A stretch of 64,000 nucleotides of DNA from Rostratula benghalensis. Taxonomy: Eukaryota > Chordata > Aves > Charadriiformes > Rostratulidae. A program made the translations under genes and the position numbers. The stretch lies in NCBI GenBank assembly GCA_013399305.1, contig VXAI01000038.1, positions 2,490,639-2,554,638 of the forward strand. The letters run 5' to 3'. The notes under the pieces were generated by a model. It was given only the letters and a program-made list of their open reading frames with translations. It was not told the origin of the DNA and did no database searches. This document shows, in pieces, positions 35,211 to 47,600 of the stretch (position 1 is the stretch's first letter; each line of letters begins with the position of its first letter).

Positions 35211-35746
35211 CCTTTTCCCTCCCTCCCCGCGCGCTTGGCGGGGGCCGGGCGGCGGAGCGGCCTCTGTGGGCGCGGCGGGGGGACACGGGGACGGGAGGCG
35301 GCAGCGCCCCGCTGCCACACCGCGCCGTCACACCCCGAGCACCCGCGGTGCTGCTGGGGTGTCCTTGTTTCCTTGACCGTCGCCGCGCATAGCGGGCGTC
35401 TCTCGGCGGAGCGGCCGGGCTGCCCCAGCCGAACCCTGCCGCAGAGGTGCGGGAGCGGGGCAGGTCCCTCGCCTCCGCCAGGCGAAGGGCTCAGGGGCCA
35501 GAGGGGGCCGCCGGCGGGTGACGGCGGCGTCGGGATCCTGCCCTGGCGAGGGGACGAGGATCGGGTGAGGAAGGACGGAGGCCGCCCCCCGCGGAGGCCC
35601 TTTCCCGCCGGAGCCGTGAGGAGGCAGCGGCGCTGAGGGAACGGCAGGCGCGGGCGAGCCGGGCTCCTCCGCCGCCCTTCTCCTCAGCTGCGGCCGGGCC
35701 GAGCCCCCCGGAGCCACAACGGCGACAACCAAATCTCAGCACGGTG

Positions 35747-35791
35747 AAAAAAAAATAAAACAAACAAACAAAAACAAACAAACAAACAAAC
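35747..35791. repeat. (AAAC)n microsatellite
   Basis: An A run followed by CAAACAAACAAAAACAAACAAACAAACAAAC, at the right edge of the CpG island. Confidence 0.9.
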
Positions 35792-38700
35792 CCCGAAAAA
35801 TCTGCTACAAAATTGCTTCCATCCTTTTGCCACAAGTTCGAAACGTTTTGACAAATTGTTCCTCACTTCCTCAGAATGGAATTACTTCAGCTATCAGTTC
35901 TGGGCGTAGACATCGTATGCTACACCACGGTACTTCCAAACGCCGTGCAGAATACCTAACTTTTCTCTAAAGTGCCATTTAACCTTAGATTTTCCCCTTC
36001 ACCTTTGCCACACCTCTGTGAAAGTACCAATGGTGCACAAAAAAACCCCACTAAAGCAAAGTAGAGCAGGAAACCAGAGAATGGCAAACTGCTAAACGCA
36101 AGCTGATGTCAACCTCTAAAACCGTACAGATTCTTGGCAAGGCCAGGAAGAAAGCAGCAACTTAAATTAACCAGGATATACAGAAACAGCAGTGAAAAGG
36201 AGCTTCAGACATGGGCAATGCGCAGCAGCAGGGCTAACAGTGCTGCTAAAACGTAACAATCTTCATGTCTGTATCCCATAAAATAGAAAAACTGTGTGGA
36301 GAAGTAAAATAGAGCACATTGGATTACCTGTAGCTGGGAAAAGCACACTGTAAATGCCCGATTAGAGAGAAACTATAGCAGAGTTAATTTTCCGACTGCA
36401 ACTGTAGTTTTGTAACTGTCAACAAAGAGCAGGAGTTTTAAGGGGCAATCCAGAAATCAGCAGGGAAGTATCTCTCAGCCTTTCAAGGTTAATTGAGAAG
36501 AGGGGAGAGCTGAGCATACTAGTAGAGCTTGGTAAATTACATGCAATGCTGTAGCTTGAGGACTACATCTATTCACAGGGGTGAAGAAGATCCACGTAAC
36601 CACAACTTCTCCCTGGCCTCATCTTTTTCTACGGCATTTCACAGACTTCAAGATGTGTCCTTGTCTCAAATGCTGTGGTCTAAATCTTAATGTAATATGC
36701 ATGGTGATATCTTGATTCTGCAGAGAGACTTCTGCACAGAGATACTGTGATAGTAATTTTACTGGAAATAATCTCTCTGCTTGAAAATAAACTAGATTGC
36801 AAAAAATGAATGCTAGAGATGTATTTAAAAGATTGTTGCAGTTAAGTAATGAGTTGTCCCTATCAAGAAGAAAGACTGCAAATTACACTCAGATGGGAAA
36901 CAAATCTTGTCAAACTACATTTTGATGCAACGGAAGTTTCAGTGAAAAAGGTAATGGAATGTCTGTAATAGTTGTTCATAAAGCACATGACTTGATCCTT
37001 ATGATGATTAAACAGAAATTAGCAAAAACCGAAATACATTTAGCCCATACAGTCGAAAATATTTGTAAATCTTCATCCCTTGGAGTATTTCTACTAGTGA
37101 GGTACAGATTATTACAAAGCTACTTGATATACCAGCAATTTGAGAGCAAATAAACAAATGGCTGGTTAAATGCTATGCAATAAAGATTTATTGATGGTCA
37201 ATTATGAAGGATACGGGGTAATGGAACAGACCAAGCTCGACACCTTGGTAAGGTGGCCTCATTTGTTCAACAGAAATGTTGAAGTCAAGGTCAGGTATCT
37301 AGTGAAAAAGAAGGCAGGTTACATTTCAGTTTGGGGTTTGTTTTCTGGATGGCAGTACGCAGTGTTAGTTTGTCATGGTGAATAAGTGAGTAACTGTCAC
37401 GGGTTAGCAAAGACAACAGCTGTGAGTGGATGGATACCTGAGAGAGCATCAAAGCAAAGGTAAACAAAACGTACACGTCTAGGCATTATTAGTAAAACCA
37501 ATACAGGCTTTGTGTCCACACCTAGGATTAATGAGGACTATATAACAATTAGAATAGTTGAGAGATAATAATTTTATGTTTTAGAAGGATAACCATGTCT
37601 TCTCCCTAAAGTGAGAGTCCTAACAAGACAGGGAGCCATGGTCTCTCTTCCTCTTGTTCTCTATTTAAATTGATCTTGGATTCTTTTAGATGTGGTGATA
37701 CAGCCTTGATGGAAGAGGTGTGTTCCCATTCCTTTAATCTGGTGGCAAGGGCATTCTCTTGGGAATGGGAAACGTGAGCCTGAATATGCATGAGGCTGAG
37801 GAGAATAAACCAACTACCTCATTTCTTGGGTTATCACTCTAGCTACTGGATTAGTAAGTAAACGGTGACCACAGGCTACTTCTCCTCTAGTGCATTTTAA
37901 ATCCTTTAGTTCTTTAGAGGAAAGAACGTAAGCGCCTACCTTCAAGAGCAAGTCCAAGCAGCAAATGCCAAGTAAATACAAACATCTCTTCTCTGACTTT
38001 AGTCAAGTGCCTTAAGGAATGGGACTGCCCTGTTTCCTGTTTGCTATGTTAATTACTGGTGCTTAAAAGGCAGGTCTGTGATACACAGCCTAGAACCTGC
38101 ATGGTGCTATTGGCTTCAGGCCCCAATATCTTTGGAGTCTCTCTCAGTATCACCTTGGCAGGGTTCTTGTTCTCACAGTTCTTTGAAAAATTGAACTTCA
38201 GTGTGATTTGAAAGCAAAGGAAAGGAAAAAGGAGACAACAGAAAAGAGTTGCAGTTTCCTGGAGATAAATGCTGGATGCTTGTCCCTTTGCCTTTTAAGC
38301 ATGTGTTTGAATTTTCTAACTGCTGATTTTTCACTGTGTCCCTATATATCATTATTCTTCTATTAGTATGGAGCTGCTCCACCACACGCATTGCTATAGC
38401 TTGATCAAAATAGGCATAATTAAAGACAGTTTCTGGAAGCTGATGCTATGTAAATGCATTGTACAATGAAGGTGAAATTTTAATACTGCAGCTAATTAAT
38501 GACTGGAACATTTTACCTATGGAATGTGAATTCTGTTTTGCTTGGAGCCTTTAAATAGAACTGCAAATCTTTCTGAAAGTTATGTTGCATCTCAAATGTA
38601 CGTTATGGGACTGATGGAGTGGTTACTTGGGTGAAGTTCAGGTCAAGTTCACTGGCTGGCATTACACAACTGGCCACAGCAGGTGATAAGTATCATTTTG

Positions 38701-39356
38701 TCCAAAACTGTAAGCTACAAATCACGATATGCAATGATCAGCATATCAACATAGGACTCAACTCTTCAGAATAAAGAGAGAGCTTATCTTACCAAACAAT
38801 GCCTCTCAAATGCCTTAACACCTTGTAAAGAGGATTATTTTAATTAACTGGTACAATTTCCCACATTTATTATATACACTGGAATACCACTAGTTGCACC
38901 TGATTTAGATGTCCTATTTTCATTCTTAATCCTATGCCTGCAATTGCATAGTTAAGAAATACAACCTCCAAATAGTAGTCTGAATTATTAAAAAAAAATA
39001 CAACAGTCTAAGAAAGCACATGAGAGTATCTGTTCCAAGGAAGTAACCACACAGTGGTATGGGAGAAATACCCGGGTATCATGCAGTGAGTTACCAACAG
39101 GGGAGGAGCCGCAAGATACAGAATTGTTACAGACTGGAATTACCTTCTTGGGTAATTCAGTAAATGTGGTGCACATTTGACACTAAAAATAAAGGAGTTT
39201 GTGTGACCTCTTAAGTATTGCCAGAAGCTGTCCGTAATTTGTCAAAAAGAAGAGAAAGGTGTCTAAATCGTACTGGTATTTTCAGGTAGTTTCATGTCCC
39301 TTTAGCTTTTCTTTTTTCTTCTTTTTTTTTTTTTCTTCCCTCTTTCCCTTCTCCAG
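35792..39356. other. No feature seen
   Basis: AT-rich sequence right of the island with short, unsupported frames only (for example 36,959-37,153 and 37,170-37,385 on the plus strand). If the island also drives a plus-strand gene this would be its first intron. Confidence 0.35.
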
Positions 39357-39522
39357 CCAGCCCATCTACCTTGTAAGAATTATAGCCTGTCTTTGAAATG
39401 TCTCAGATGGAAGTACGGAGCAGGTAGAAAGCTACTTGCTATATGCTTGAACGGCTCTGAACAATTCAAAGCCATCAACAAGTTTGCAGTTCTGGAAGAA
39501 GAAGAGGAGAAAAAAAAAGATG
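39357..39522 (+). CDS. Possible plus-strand internal exon
   Basis: A long pyrimidine tract (39,308-39,354) ending TTCTCCAG and an ideal donor GATG|GTAAGT bound 166 bases with one frame open for 55 codons. The first part is nondescript. The end reads NKFAVLEEEEEKKKD, an acidic then basic run of the sort found in many nuclear or cytosolic proteins. It lies about 4 kb right of the CpG island and could be an exon of a divergent plus-strand gene. The purine-rich end can be open by chance, and no second plus-strand exon with matching phase was found, so confidence is low. Confidence 0.2.
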
Positions 39523-42500
39523 GTAAGTCTTTGTAGGTAATACCTCCCCAATGGAAAGAAAGAAAAAGTGCAGACTTGCACAGGCACAGAACAGCGCTGC
39601 ACTGAAAGAGGGATCATTCTTCTGCAGAGAAGCACTGTTGAGTATGCACAGCCATCCCTCATAAGCCCCCCAAGCCCCCTCCAAAATTCAGTAGAACACT
39701 ATCTGTCTGTCTTGGTGCAGGTCAACAGCATGTTCTACATACATGGAACTCCAGACTTACTCACCTAAACCCCTTTTCATCTATTATCGTTGCCACTCGC
39801 CATTACTTCAAAGGAATGCTGAAAAATGGCTGCCATCCTACTGGTTAAGTGGATTAGTACCATCTCTTAGCAAATGAGGAGCTTTTGCTCACCTGCCAGA
39901 TCAAGAGGAGAATTAACTGGGCTCTGGGGAAAATGGTGTGTTCAAATTGTCCAGCTTTCAGGAAACGGCACCTTGTGGGTACTGAATTTAGGTACCACTG
40001 CTGAAGAGCTGGTGGGATGCACTGCTTCCAATGAGTGACTGTGCTCAGGATTATCATGTGATAATCCTAAACTGCTAATACTGACGTGGAACCAAACGCA
40101 CAAATATCAGGGCAATTCCCACCCATGTGAATCAGGACCCAGGTCTCTTACCTCCTTCTGTCCGTCCCACTACTGGAGTCATACTGGTTTCTAATATACA
40201 CTTGAGATTCTGGTTCCCGAACACCGCAATCTGTCTTCTCGTTACTGTTGTGACATAAGCGGCACATACACTTGGTAATTAGTCCTTAGTTTGGTTGTGC
40301 AAGCTACTGACTGCTCTGGAGTGTAATTGCAAGCTATTACAATGTTAATTCTCTTAGCCATTTTAATGACTCTGACACCACAAAAGATGAACAGTTTCAC
40401 TTGTATTCCTGCAGTAATTATTGAGAGGTAAAGAAAAAGTATATGCTTTATGTAGCTGTCCATAGATAGAAATGCCTTTGCATTTTTGGTCTGGGAGAAA
40501 ATACTACAAGGTGATTATGATAAAAACTGTGGAGGTCAGGGAGCATTCTGGTTAGTAACAATGAGTTCACTGAGAAAGTCAATGAAGGAGAAAATCAACA
40601 TTTATTTCTGATAGCACAAGTATGTTTTGTTTTCTCAATTCTGCATGAAGTGGTATAGGTGTGGCTGAGGAACACCACAGATGAATACTCTGCAAGAGAT
40701 AAAAATGAGACTAAGTTTGGGTAAACAGCAACACAGACACATCTAGTACTTGTTCTAGGTGGAAGGTCAGTTAAAAGTTGTTTTATCTACAAGAAGTGGT
40801 AGAATAATGTGTCTGGAATGATACATAGAGAAGAGAAAAAGAAGCTCGCTCAGTGCGAAGGGAGAAGTGAAATTAGTTGAGTGGGTACAAGATTTAAAGC
40901 CCAACTCCAAAGCAGTAGTAAGTTGGCCATCTGCTTCAGCTGGAAGCTGCAGAGACATCATCTACTGGAAGGTGCGTGTGAAAATGCAAGAAAGCATGAT
41001 GAGAACCAAAAGGAAAAATGGACATGTCCAATACATAAAATAGGGGATGGGATTTGTGAGTTTCCCCTTGAAGCGCTACCCTCCTGTCCCTACCTAAACT
41101 GCCAACGCAGACTGCACCACTCACCTCGCTTCCTTTTAAACACCACCACTCTGGAGATCAGGAACAGGAGGGGAGAAAAGCCCAATTTGTTACCCCACAA
41201 TACTATGATATTTTAACTTTCATAGGTTCATCTGGCATTAGAAAATATAATAGAACAGTATTTTTAAAACTTTCTTCGTATGTAAGAATTACCAAGACAA
41301 TGAGAAATACTAAACAATAATAAACAAATGTAAAATTCTTAGGACCGGAATAACTTTTTTTTTTTTTTTCGACAGAATAAATTCCGTATTATTGCACAGC
41401 ATTTTTTAATAAAGTAATGAAGTAATAGAGACTATGTAACTGATGTTTATTTTAAGTAAGCTATAAGTTAAACAATTTTATTTTTATTTGCTCAGCTGTA
41501 ATTTAGCCCCATCTTTCAGGAGTAATTATTATGCTCTGGGCCTTCTTCTACTCTCCGTCCTTTTAATGCAAAGTACTTTCCTGGAGAAGAAGTTCTGTAC
41601 AAGCAGACAAAAGCATTCCCTTGCTTTATTTATCTTCTGATGAAATGCAGCAACTCAGTTCAGGATCAGGGCCCTGTTTTTGCTGCTGCCCAACCAAGAT
41701 GACCCAGTCCTTCCTCTGCGAAGGTTATGGTTTAAGTGCCCCATTTCCTGAATATTGTGTGAAAGAAGGATGATGAACTTAGCTGTTACCAGTTACTTTG
41801 TGTGACGAAAGGTGCAAGATAAAGAGGAAGCTTTCATGCCCGATCTCTTTTCATTACCTTGTGTTAACCTGCAGTGAGCAGTCTGTAAGGAGCCCAATAT
41901 TTAATGCACTGGGCAATCGATTTATCAAGTGATATGGTATAGAGAGTTTATTTGCTGTAAATACGTACAATGCAAAGAAACACGTTCATTTATCACTTCT
42001 ACCACTGACAACTCCTGCAGTGCAAGAAGAAACGAAGGCAACCACAGAAGAGTGGGAAGTCAGAGCAGGACATATAATCCAGAAGGTCTGTTAGAAGATT
42101 ACGAAGATAATGCATTATAGCTATCACTAATGAAATACCTAGATTCCCAAACACATTCCTTTAAACGGTAGATAAACAGGAAAGACAACAAAACATGAAG
42201 AATTGTAAGGTTCACTATGTCTAGATGTTTTATGAAGTTGAAATTTAAAGTGCTGGAAAAGGTAAGAGAAGGCAAGTAACCCAAGGAACACTGAGAAGGA
42301 ACACACTCAATGAGATCAGTTTAATGGATGTTTTCTTTTAGATTGTTCTCTTTGCTTTAATTTATGCATCTCATAAAAAAACCCCTTAGTCGTGTTACAC
42401 AAAATCTGCCAAATTGGTGAAATACCATTGCCTTCTAGTTTTAATATCACTTCACTGTTACTTTTTCTGTATTTTCAAGCAAATGTGTAGTTTGCTATGC

Positions 42501-43099
42501 TCATTGAAGACATCATTTCTTTGTACCCAAAGGAACTTATCGTTGCTGGTTAACACACCACTACACCAAGACTTACTAAGCAAGTTACTCCAGGATTTCC
42601 ATTCTCTCCCAAAGACATACAGGTCTATACCTCAGTTACTTAAAATAATTGCCTGGGTGTTCTCACATTACTCAGTGGAAAATATGAAAATGGCAGAACT
42701 TTCACACTGATCCCTGTTTGCAGAGTTGACATTTCTGAAACCGTATTTCTATGTTCTCTTCACTCTCCTATCCTATTTGTTTTAGAAAGGTTTGGGGCAT
42801 CCTTTATACTCCTCATGTCATAAACTATTCCCAGGCTAATTTCTGATCTCAGGAAAAAAAGCTGTAAGCTGAGACTGTCAGATCCTCAGTGCCAGTGTAT
42901 AAATCAAGGTATCCCAAAAAGAGAACTTAACATTCCTTAGGAATGTGAAACTTAGCTTACTAATACCATGATTACTTTTTTTTTTCCCCCATTACTGCTA
43001 TTGAAATAGTAAACTGAAATAGAAACTCTGAAATAGGTGTGAAATAGAAAAACATGTACAAAATAAAAATAAATATATAAAATCAAATACATTTTTTAC
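39523..43099. other. No confident feature
   Basis: AT-rich. A plus-strand donor-like GGAAG|GTGCGT near 40,972 follows an open frame, but the acceptor is unclear. A T run at about 41,351-41,370 and a T/C run at about 42,967-42,988 are present. Frames at 41,929-42,120 and 42,414-42,710 (plus) look random. Confidence 0.35.
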
Positions 43100-43204
43100 A
43101 TTGCTAATAAGATTCTGCAAATGGAATTCACTCATCACTGAGTTCATCATACGCAATTTATCATACAAGTGCTGCAGTCTCTCAGGTCTGATGACCTGCT
43201 TCAC
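43100..43204 (-). CDS. Possible internal coding exon of a second minus-strand gene
   Basis: The interval has 105 bases, exactly 35 codons in phase 0, from acceptor TTTTTGTAG to a modest donor AGCAAT|GTAAAA. It reads VKQVIRPERLQHLYDKLRMM then NSVMSEFHLQNLISN, a charged, amphipathic sequence that looks helical and strongly protein-like. Without the donor the frame runs on into a very hydrophobic, low-quality tail, which argues that the exon ends at 43,100. The preceding candidate exon (44,459-44,413) ends in phase 0 as required. I cannot name the family. Its codon-like composition makes it one of the two best coding candidates in the window. Confidence 0.4.
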
Positions 43205-43519
43205 CTACAAAAAGGAGTAAAAACTGACTTTTCCAGCTTTCCAAATAAATATGACTCTGAACATAATTAAAAATATATATCCGTTAGGTAAGAAGACACA
43301 ATTTGTACTAATTCATTAATGCATTCATATTCAAACGTCATCGTATTTCTAACAATGGGCCATAAAAAACTTGGTGTCTGGCCATGACACCAATTATTAC
43401 TACTGGCATAATTAAGCTCGCCTCTTGCAATTAATCACCTTGCCTGCCAACAAATAGTATATTTATCTTCATTATCTTCCTACACGCAAGTCTTTCCTGT
43501 TTGCTCTACGGCAGAAGCT

Positions 43520-43700
43520 GATACCGCGGTTGGGTGCAGAGCGGGCGGGAACTCAGTGGAAACGGAGAGGGGGGCGCAAGGTGCCGTCACCTCAGTCCCG
43601 GGGAGCAGGAACATGGCTCAGGAACACTGCCCTGTCAGCCAGGGCTGGCAGAGAACCCGCCAAGGAGAACTGAGGGAGTAAATCCGAGCACACCCCTTTG
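43520..43700. promoter_or_regulatory. Small CpG-rich patch
   Basis: About 180 bases with roughly a dozen CpG in otherwise CpG-poor DNA (CCGCGG, GAGCGGGCGGGAA, GGGGGCGCAAGG, CCCGGGG). Too short for a classical island. It could be an intragenic alternative promoter or enhancer, or a GC-rich repeat remnant. A 22-codon plus-strand frame beginning ATGGCTCAGG lies in it without further support. Confidence 0.3.
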
Positions 43701-44412
43701 GGCAAGGAACTCTGTGTGTGTAAGTGTAACCTCAGCATCTTTAAGACTATGATTTTGTACTTTCAGCTTCCTCGTATATTTTAATTAAAGACAAACAGAA
43801 TTCTGGACAATACAAATTATTTTTCTCAAATGAGAAAGAAAAGAGGAGATTCCAGACTCATTTATTCGCTTTTGTTTGCATCTCTTTTTCTGTGATTATT
43901 TTAACAAATGAGTTTACTAGCAGGAATGTTTGGTAAAATAATGAAGCAAATATTGTTAAATATTGTGATTATTCATAGCAGAACCTATAAGTTATGTTTC
44001 TCCAATTGGAAAAAAGAAACGTGTTGTATGACCTACATACCCATTCAAGAAAAGCTTGAATATTCAAAAAGCTCTGCTTATGAATGAATTACAGACAAAA
44101 TTTATGCATAGATATTATTCAGCAAACAGTTTGAACATATACATCAGAAAAACTAGTTTGTTTGGAAAACTTGCAAACACAAAATGGAGCAAAGAAATTA
44201 TTCATTATGAATTATTTGCACAGCATCTGTCTTACTTTCTCATGTTAATTGCCTCTGCTAAACCACATTTTCTCCCCCTCACTATGTAAATTTAAATGAT
44301 TTTGCATATTTTCTGAATACCCAGTAAATGCAAGTTTCATTACTTTACCGCTTATATCTTTTTTGTCACCCTAATTATCCTAGAGTTTATATAATTTTAA
44401 AATTTGACCTAC

Positions 44413-44459
44413 CAGCTTCCTGTAGATTGCCACCTCTTCTTCTGGATTTTGAGTACTGC
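44413..44459 (-). CDS. Possible internal coding exon of a second minus-strand gene
   Basis: The interval has 47 bases between an excellent acceptor (TTTTTTTCTTTTTTCTATTAG) and an excellent donor (AAGCTG|GTAGGT). With two bases finishing a codon it reads STQNPEEEVAIYRKL and ends in phase 0, flowing directly into the exon at 43,204 (VKQVIRPE...). The splice signals are among the strongest in the window, and the joined sequence has the charge pattern of an alpha-helical protein. No family recognised. Confidence 0.42.
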
Positions 44460-44656
44460 CTAATAGAAAAAAGAAAAAAAAATTAAAATATGCACTTTAA
44501 ATGCATTTATTAAAGATCTTGTATGTGTTTGGTCCCACTGTACTTACATATACTGGAAAAACTAGGGTATATTTTTAATCACAATACTTTTAATGTAATT
44601 ATTATGAACCTAGGAAATGACTCACAATCCATTTGAATGAACACAGAGAGTTTTAC

Positions 44657-44687
44657 CCACTTCTGAGAGTCCACCACAGACCTTCCC
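44657..44687 (-). CDS. Possible 31-base coding exon, minus strand
   Basis: Acceptor TTGGCTGGTTACTGTAG, donor AAGTGG|GTAAAA. In phase 0 it reads GKVCGGLSEV plus one base, which with the two starting bases of the 44,459 exon makes a glycine codon, so the frame is kept. Short and with average splice sites. It lies only about 200 bases from the next candidate exon. Confidence 0.22.
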
Positions 44688-47600
44688 CTACAGTAACCAG
44701 CCAAGGTATCACCGTGTCTATTTGTGCATCCTAGGAGATACCATTCAGGTTGTATATGATTATTCTTTCCACAAATGCAAGTTTATCCATCAGACAGCTG
44801 GATTGCCTCTAAAAATATCCATTGTCCACTGAATTTTCTGATTTTTTTATCCTTTAACCACCAACTCACAATGTCTCTCCAAGAAACACCACCAGGAGAA
44901 AACGTGCACATAACATCACTTTCTTTGCAGTAACTTCACACTTCCAATAGCGATAGAAGGATCTTGTCAGAAACTGTGCTGGTCTTAGAAATCAAATGCA
45001 AGTTTAATCCTTCGGGCCCATTACAAATGCCCCTCCACCCCGCCAAATCTGTCCCATTGGGGGACTGAGAATGTCACGCAGGTAAAGCCTCAGGATGGGT
45101 TCAACATTATCAGCATATGCCATTCCTTACAAAGGCAGATCTGCAGAAAGCATTCTTCTTCTAAGTACAAACTTGGAACCCCTCGAGTAGTACAAAGATA
45201 TGCTTTTCTAAAGGCATAAACCCTTCTTTTTGGATTGAACCTTCCATGTACCACAAAATGCCTAACCCCTGAAATGATTTCTTTTTTTCTATTTTATACC
45301 GAAGTTACAAAACAATGTCTTGAGATGGGTCAGGCAACTGGGTAAAAGCCTATTTCTTCATTCATTTCTGCCCTGGGCAGAAACCTGGCTGAGCGCTTGC
45401 AGGCAGTGTTTAGCGATAGCTGTTAGTACGCTGCCAAGGCACGCAAGGTAGATGTTATAGCCTGCACATCTCTACTGAAAAATCAAATTTTCTAGCATCT
45501 TAACGGATTACAACAAGGGAGAAGGGATCATGATACAATTTTATGATATACTTGGTGTTGCATCAATACGAAATCTCATTGACTGATGCTCTACAGGTAT
45601 TTGTGGATCATAACAGAATTTCTCTCTTAAGAAGTCCCCCAGTGCATCATGGAAATCTCAGCATTATTTTTTGCTCCTGATCCACCTGCCCTTCTGTAAC
45701 GCGCCAGGCCCACGCTGTCAAGATGTCTTCTGAAATGAATGGCACCAATAACATTTTGGGCCTTATCTTCACCAACTCATTTTTTCATTACTTTCTTTTA
45801 ATATACCTTTTGGGTACAGAACACATCTATAGGGTTTTTCCTCTCTCCAGGATGTGTTGTCCTGTATGCTTTAGCAGATCAGTGAGCTGAGCTGATTGAA
45901 ATGAGCCTTGAAATGTTAAATACAACTTGTAATATCAAAGGTTCTCATATCAAATAATTTTCCTTCCTGTGGATCCTAGGGAGATTAAGGACTCGTGCAG
46001 GGACTAATATGTCCAGTAACCCACATCAAAAATCTCAGCATTGGCTGTACCGTTATCTGTTTGTTGAGGGAATGGCTGGAAAATACAGCTGCAGCACTTT
46101 TTCATTTGTACACCAGGCGCAAGTGGCATGCTATCAGCTCCATATGGCAATGAGGGAATACAATACATTGAGGAATTGTGTGGGTGTGTGACAGAAGCCT
46201 TCACGTACAACCCTGAGGTGATGTTTCCTTTGTTACTGGTGTAGAAATTATTTCTTGGGTCAGACAGTAAGCATGCACGACGACTGCACTTCAATTTTTC
46301 CCCCAGTCTGGTTATCTCAAAGCCCAGAGAAAAAAGTTGGGTTTTTTTTTTGTTGTTTTTCCAGTTTTGCTTTCATACCTTGCAGCGGTGCCTGTTTATA
46401 GCTTGCTTACCTTATTTCTGAGCTGAATTTGGATGAAGCATGGTTTGAATCGTCCAAAACCCCGGCCCCAAAAACACTCCCGTATTTTCTGAATTGAAGA
46501 TCAGGAACTGCCAAAACATTGCCTGCTTCCTTCCCACCCTTTGCTTTGCAGATGCAGAAGGGGTACTCGGAGAGGAGAGTGTCCTTTAAATTGTACCTGT
46601 TGGGTCTGGTCTATTCACCTGTACAGCCTGGGACGCTCCCCATCGAATGCGGGACAACCGTACTGTGCCGAGAGCATGAAAGGGATCCACAGTCCTAATC
46701 CATGGCACACATTTCTGTACTATAATGAACTGTAGTTCTCATATCATAAAGCAGGAGTACGACTTCTAACTATGTGCTTCACAATAGTCTTAGAAAAAAC
46801 AAATATTTTGAAAGGTAATTAGTAAGTAACTCAATGAGAAAAGAAGGGAGACTGTTTTCTAAGACTAGCATTCTAATTGTAAATACAGTCACACATTGAA
46901 TTACATATTCCTGAAGATGCTATTTGAATAACTTCACAAATGACAACAGAGTACAAGTGGGCATTACTCAGTATTGCCAACAATTAAAAGAACTATATTA
47001 GGATATAGAAAATAACCCTACATTTATTTCAGGATCCTTGTTTAAGGAGAAAATGTGGAGTCTTGATATCACTGCAGAACAACTGTTAACTGCATAATGG
47101 CAATAACAGTACACAGAAACGAGTAGGGAGCATTTTAATGGAAAGCATATTGCCATTTTCCTTGCATTAAAAGTCAAAGGCAATTAAAACATAATTTAAT
47201 TAAAGAATATCTTATCAGCTGTAAAAAATAAAATTGATTGATACGCAGTGTAGGGATAACTTGGCTGCTGCTGCTTGTAAAGCGATGGTGAGGCTGACAA
47301 ATTAGTCACTTGGGTTTTTTTATTTGATAATTTCATGTATTTTTATATTTTCTTTCACCACTGCAGGCATTTTAATTAGCTAATGTTTGATTGCTCATTG
47401 TTTGGAAATGGAAAATGTTATATATGTAGTAATCTGAAGAGTTGTTGGCATTCAGATTAAGCATCTAGCATGACTATATCCTGCCCTCTCATTACTAAAA
47501 ATATTTATCTGATAATAAAATTTTTGTCCTGATTCTTTCTGTCTGCAGTACTGACCAAGAAGATGGTTTAGTCTCCAGCTTAAACATCACACGTAGCTGG

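Larger units (their letters stand above)
34540..35740. promoter_or_regulatory. CpG island, presumed promoter
   Basis: An abrupt change from AT-rich DNA to sequence above 65 % G+C with dense CpG, strongest at 34.9-35.7 kb. GC-box-like GGGCGG/CCGCCC words are present and no TATA box is evident. CpG-island promoters of this kind in vertebrates usually start broadly expressed genes and often fire in both directions. Donor-like sites face both ways: minus strand CTGCTG|GTAAAT at 34,876, plus strand GGCGA|GTAAGA at 34,853 and TCGG|GTGAGG at 35,564. The start sites cannot be placed because part of the island is missing. Confidence 0.85.

Noticed and set aside
34904..35331. Minus-strand open frames of 101-138 codons across the CpG island
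   Set aside because: They run through 150 unknown bases, and the rest is GC-rich sequence with few stops by composition.
35235..35835. Overlapping frames of 114-134 codons on both strands of the island
   Set aside because: Stop-poor GC-rich DNA gives long frames in several phases at once; low-complexity R, P, G, A content and no splice or family support.
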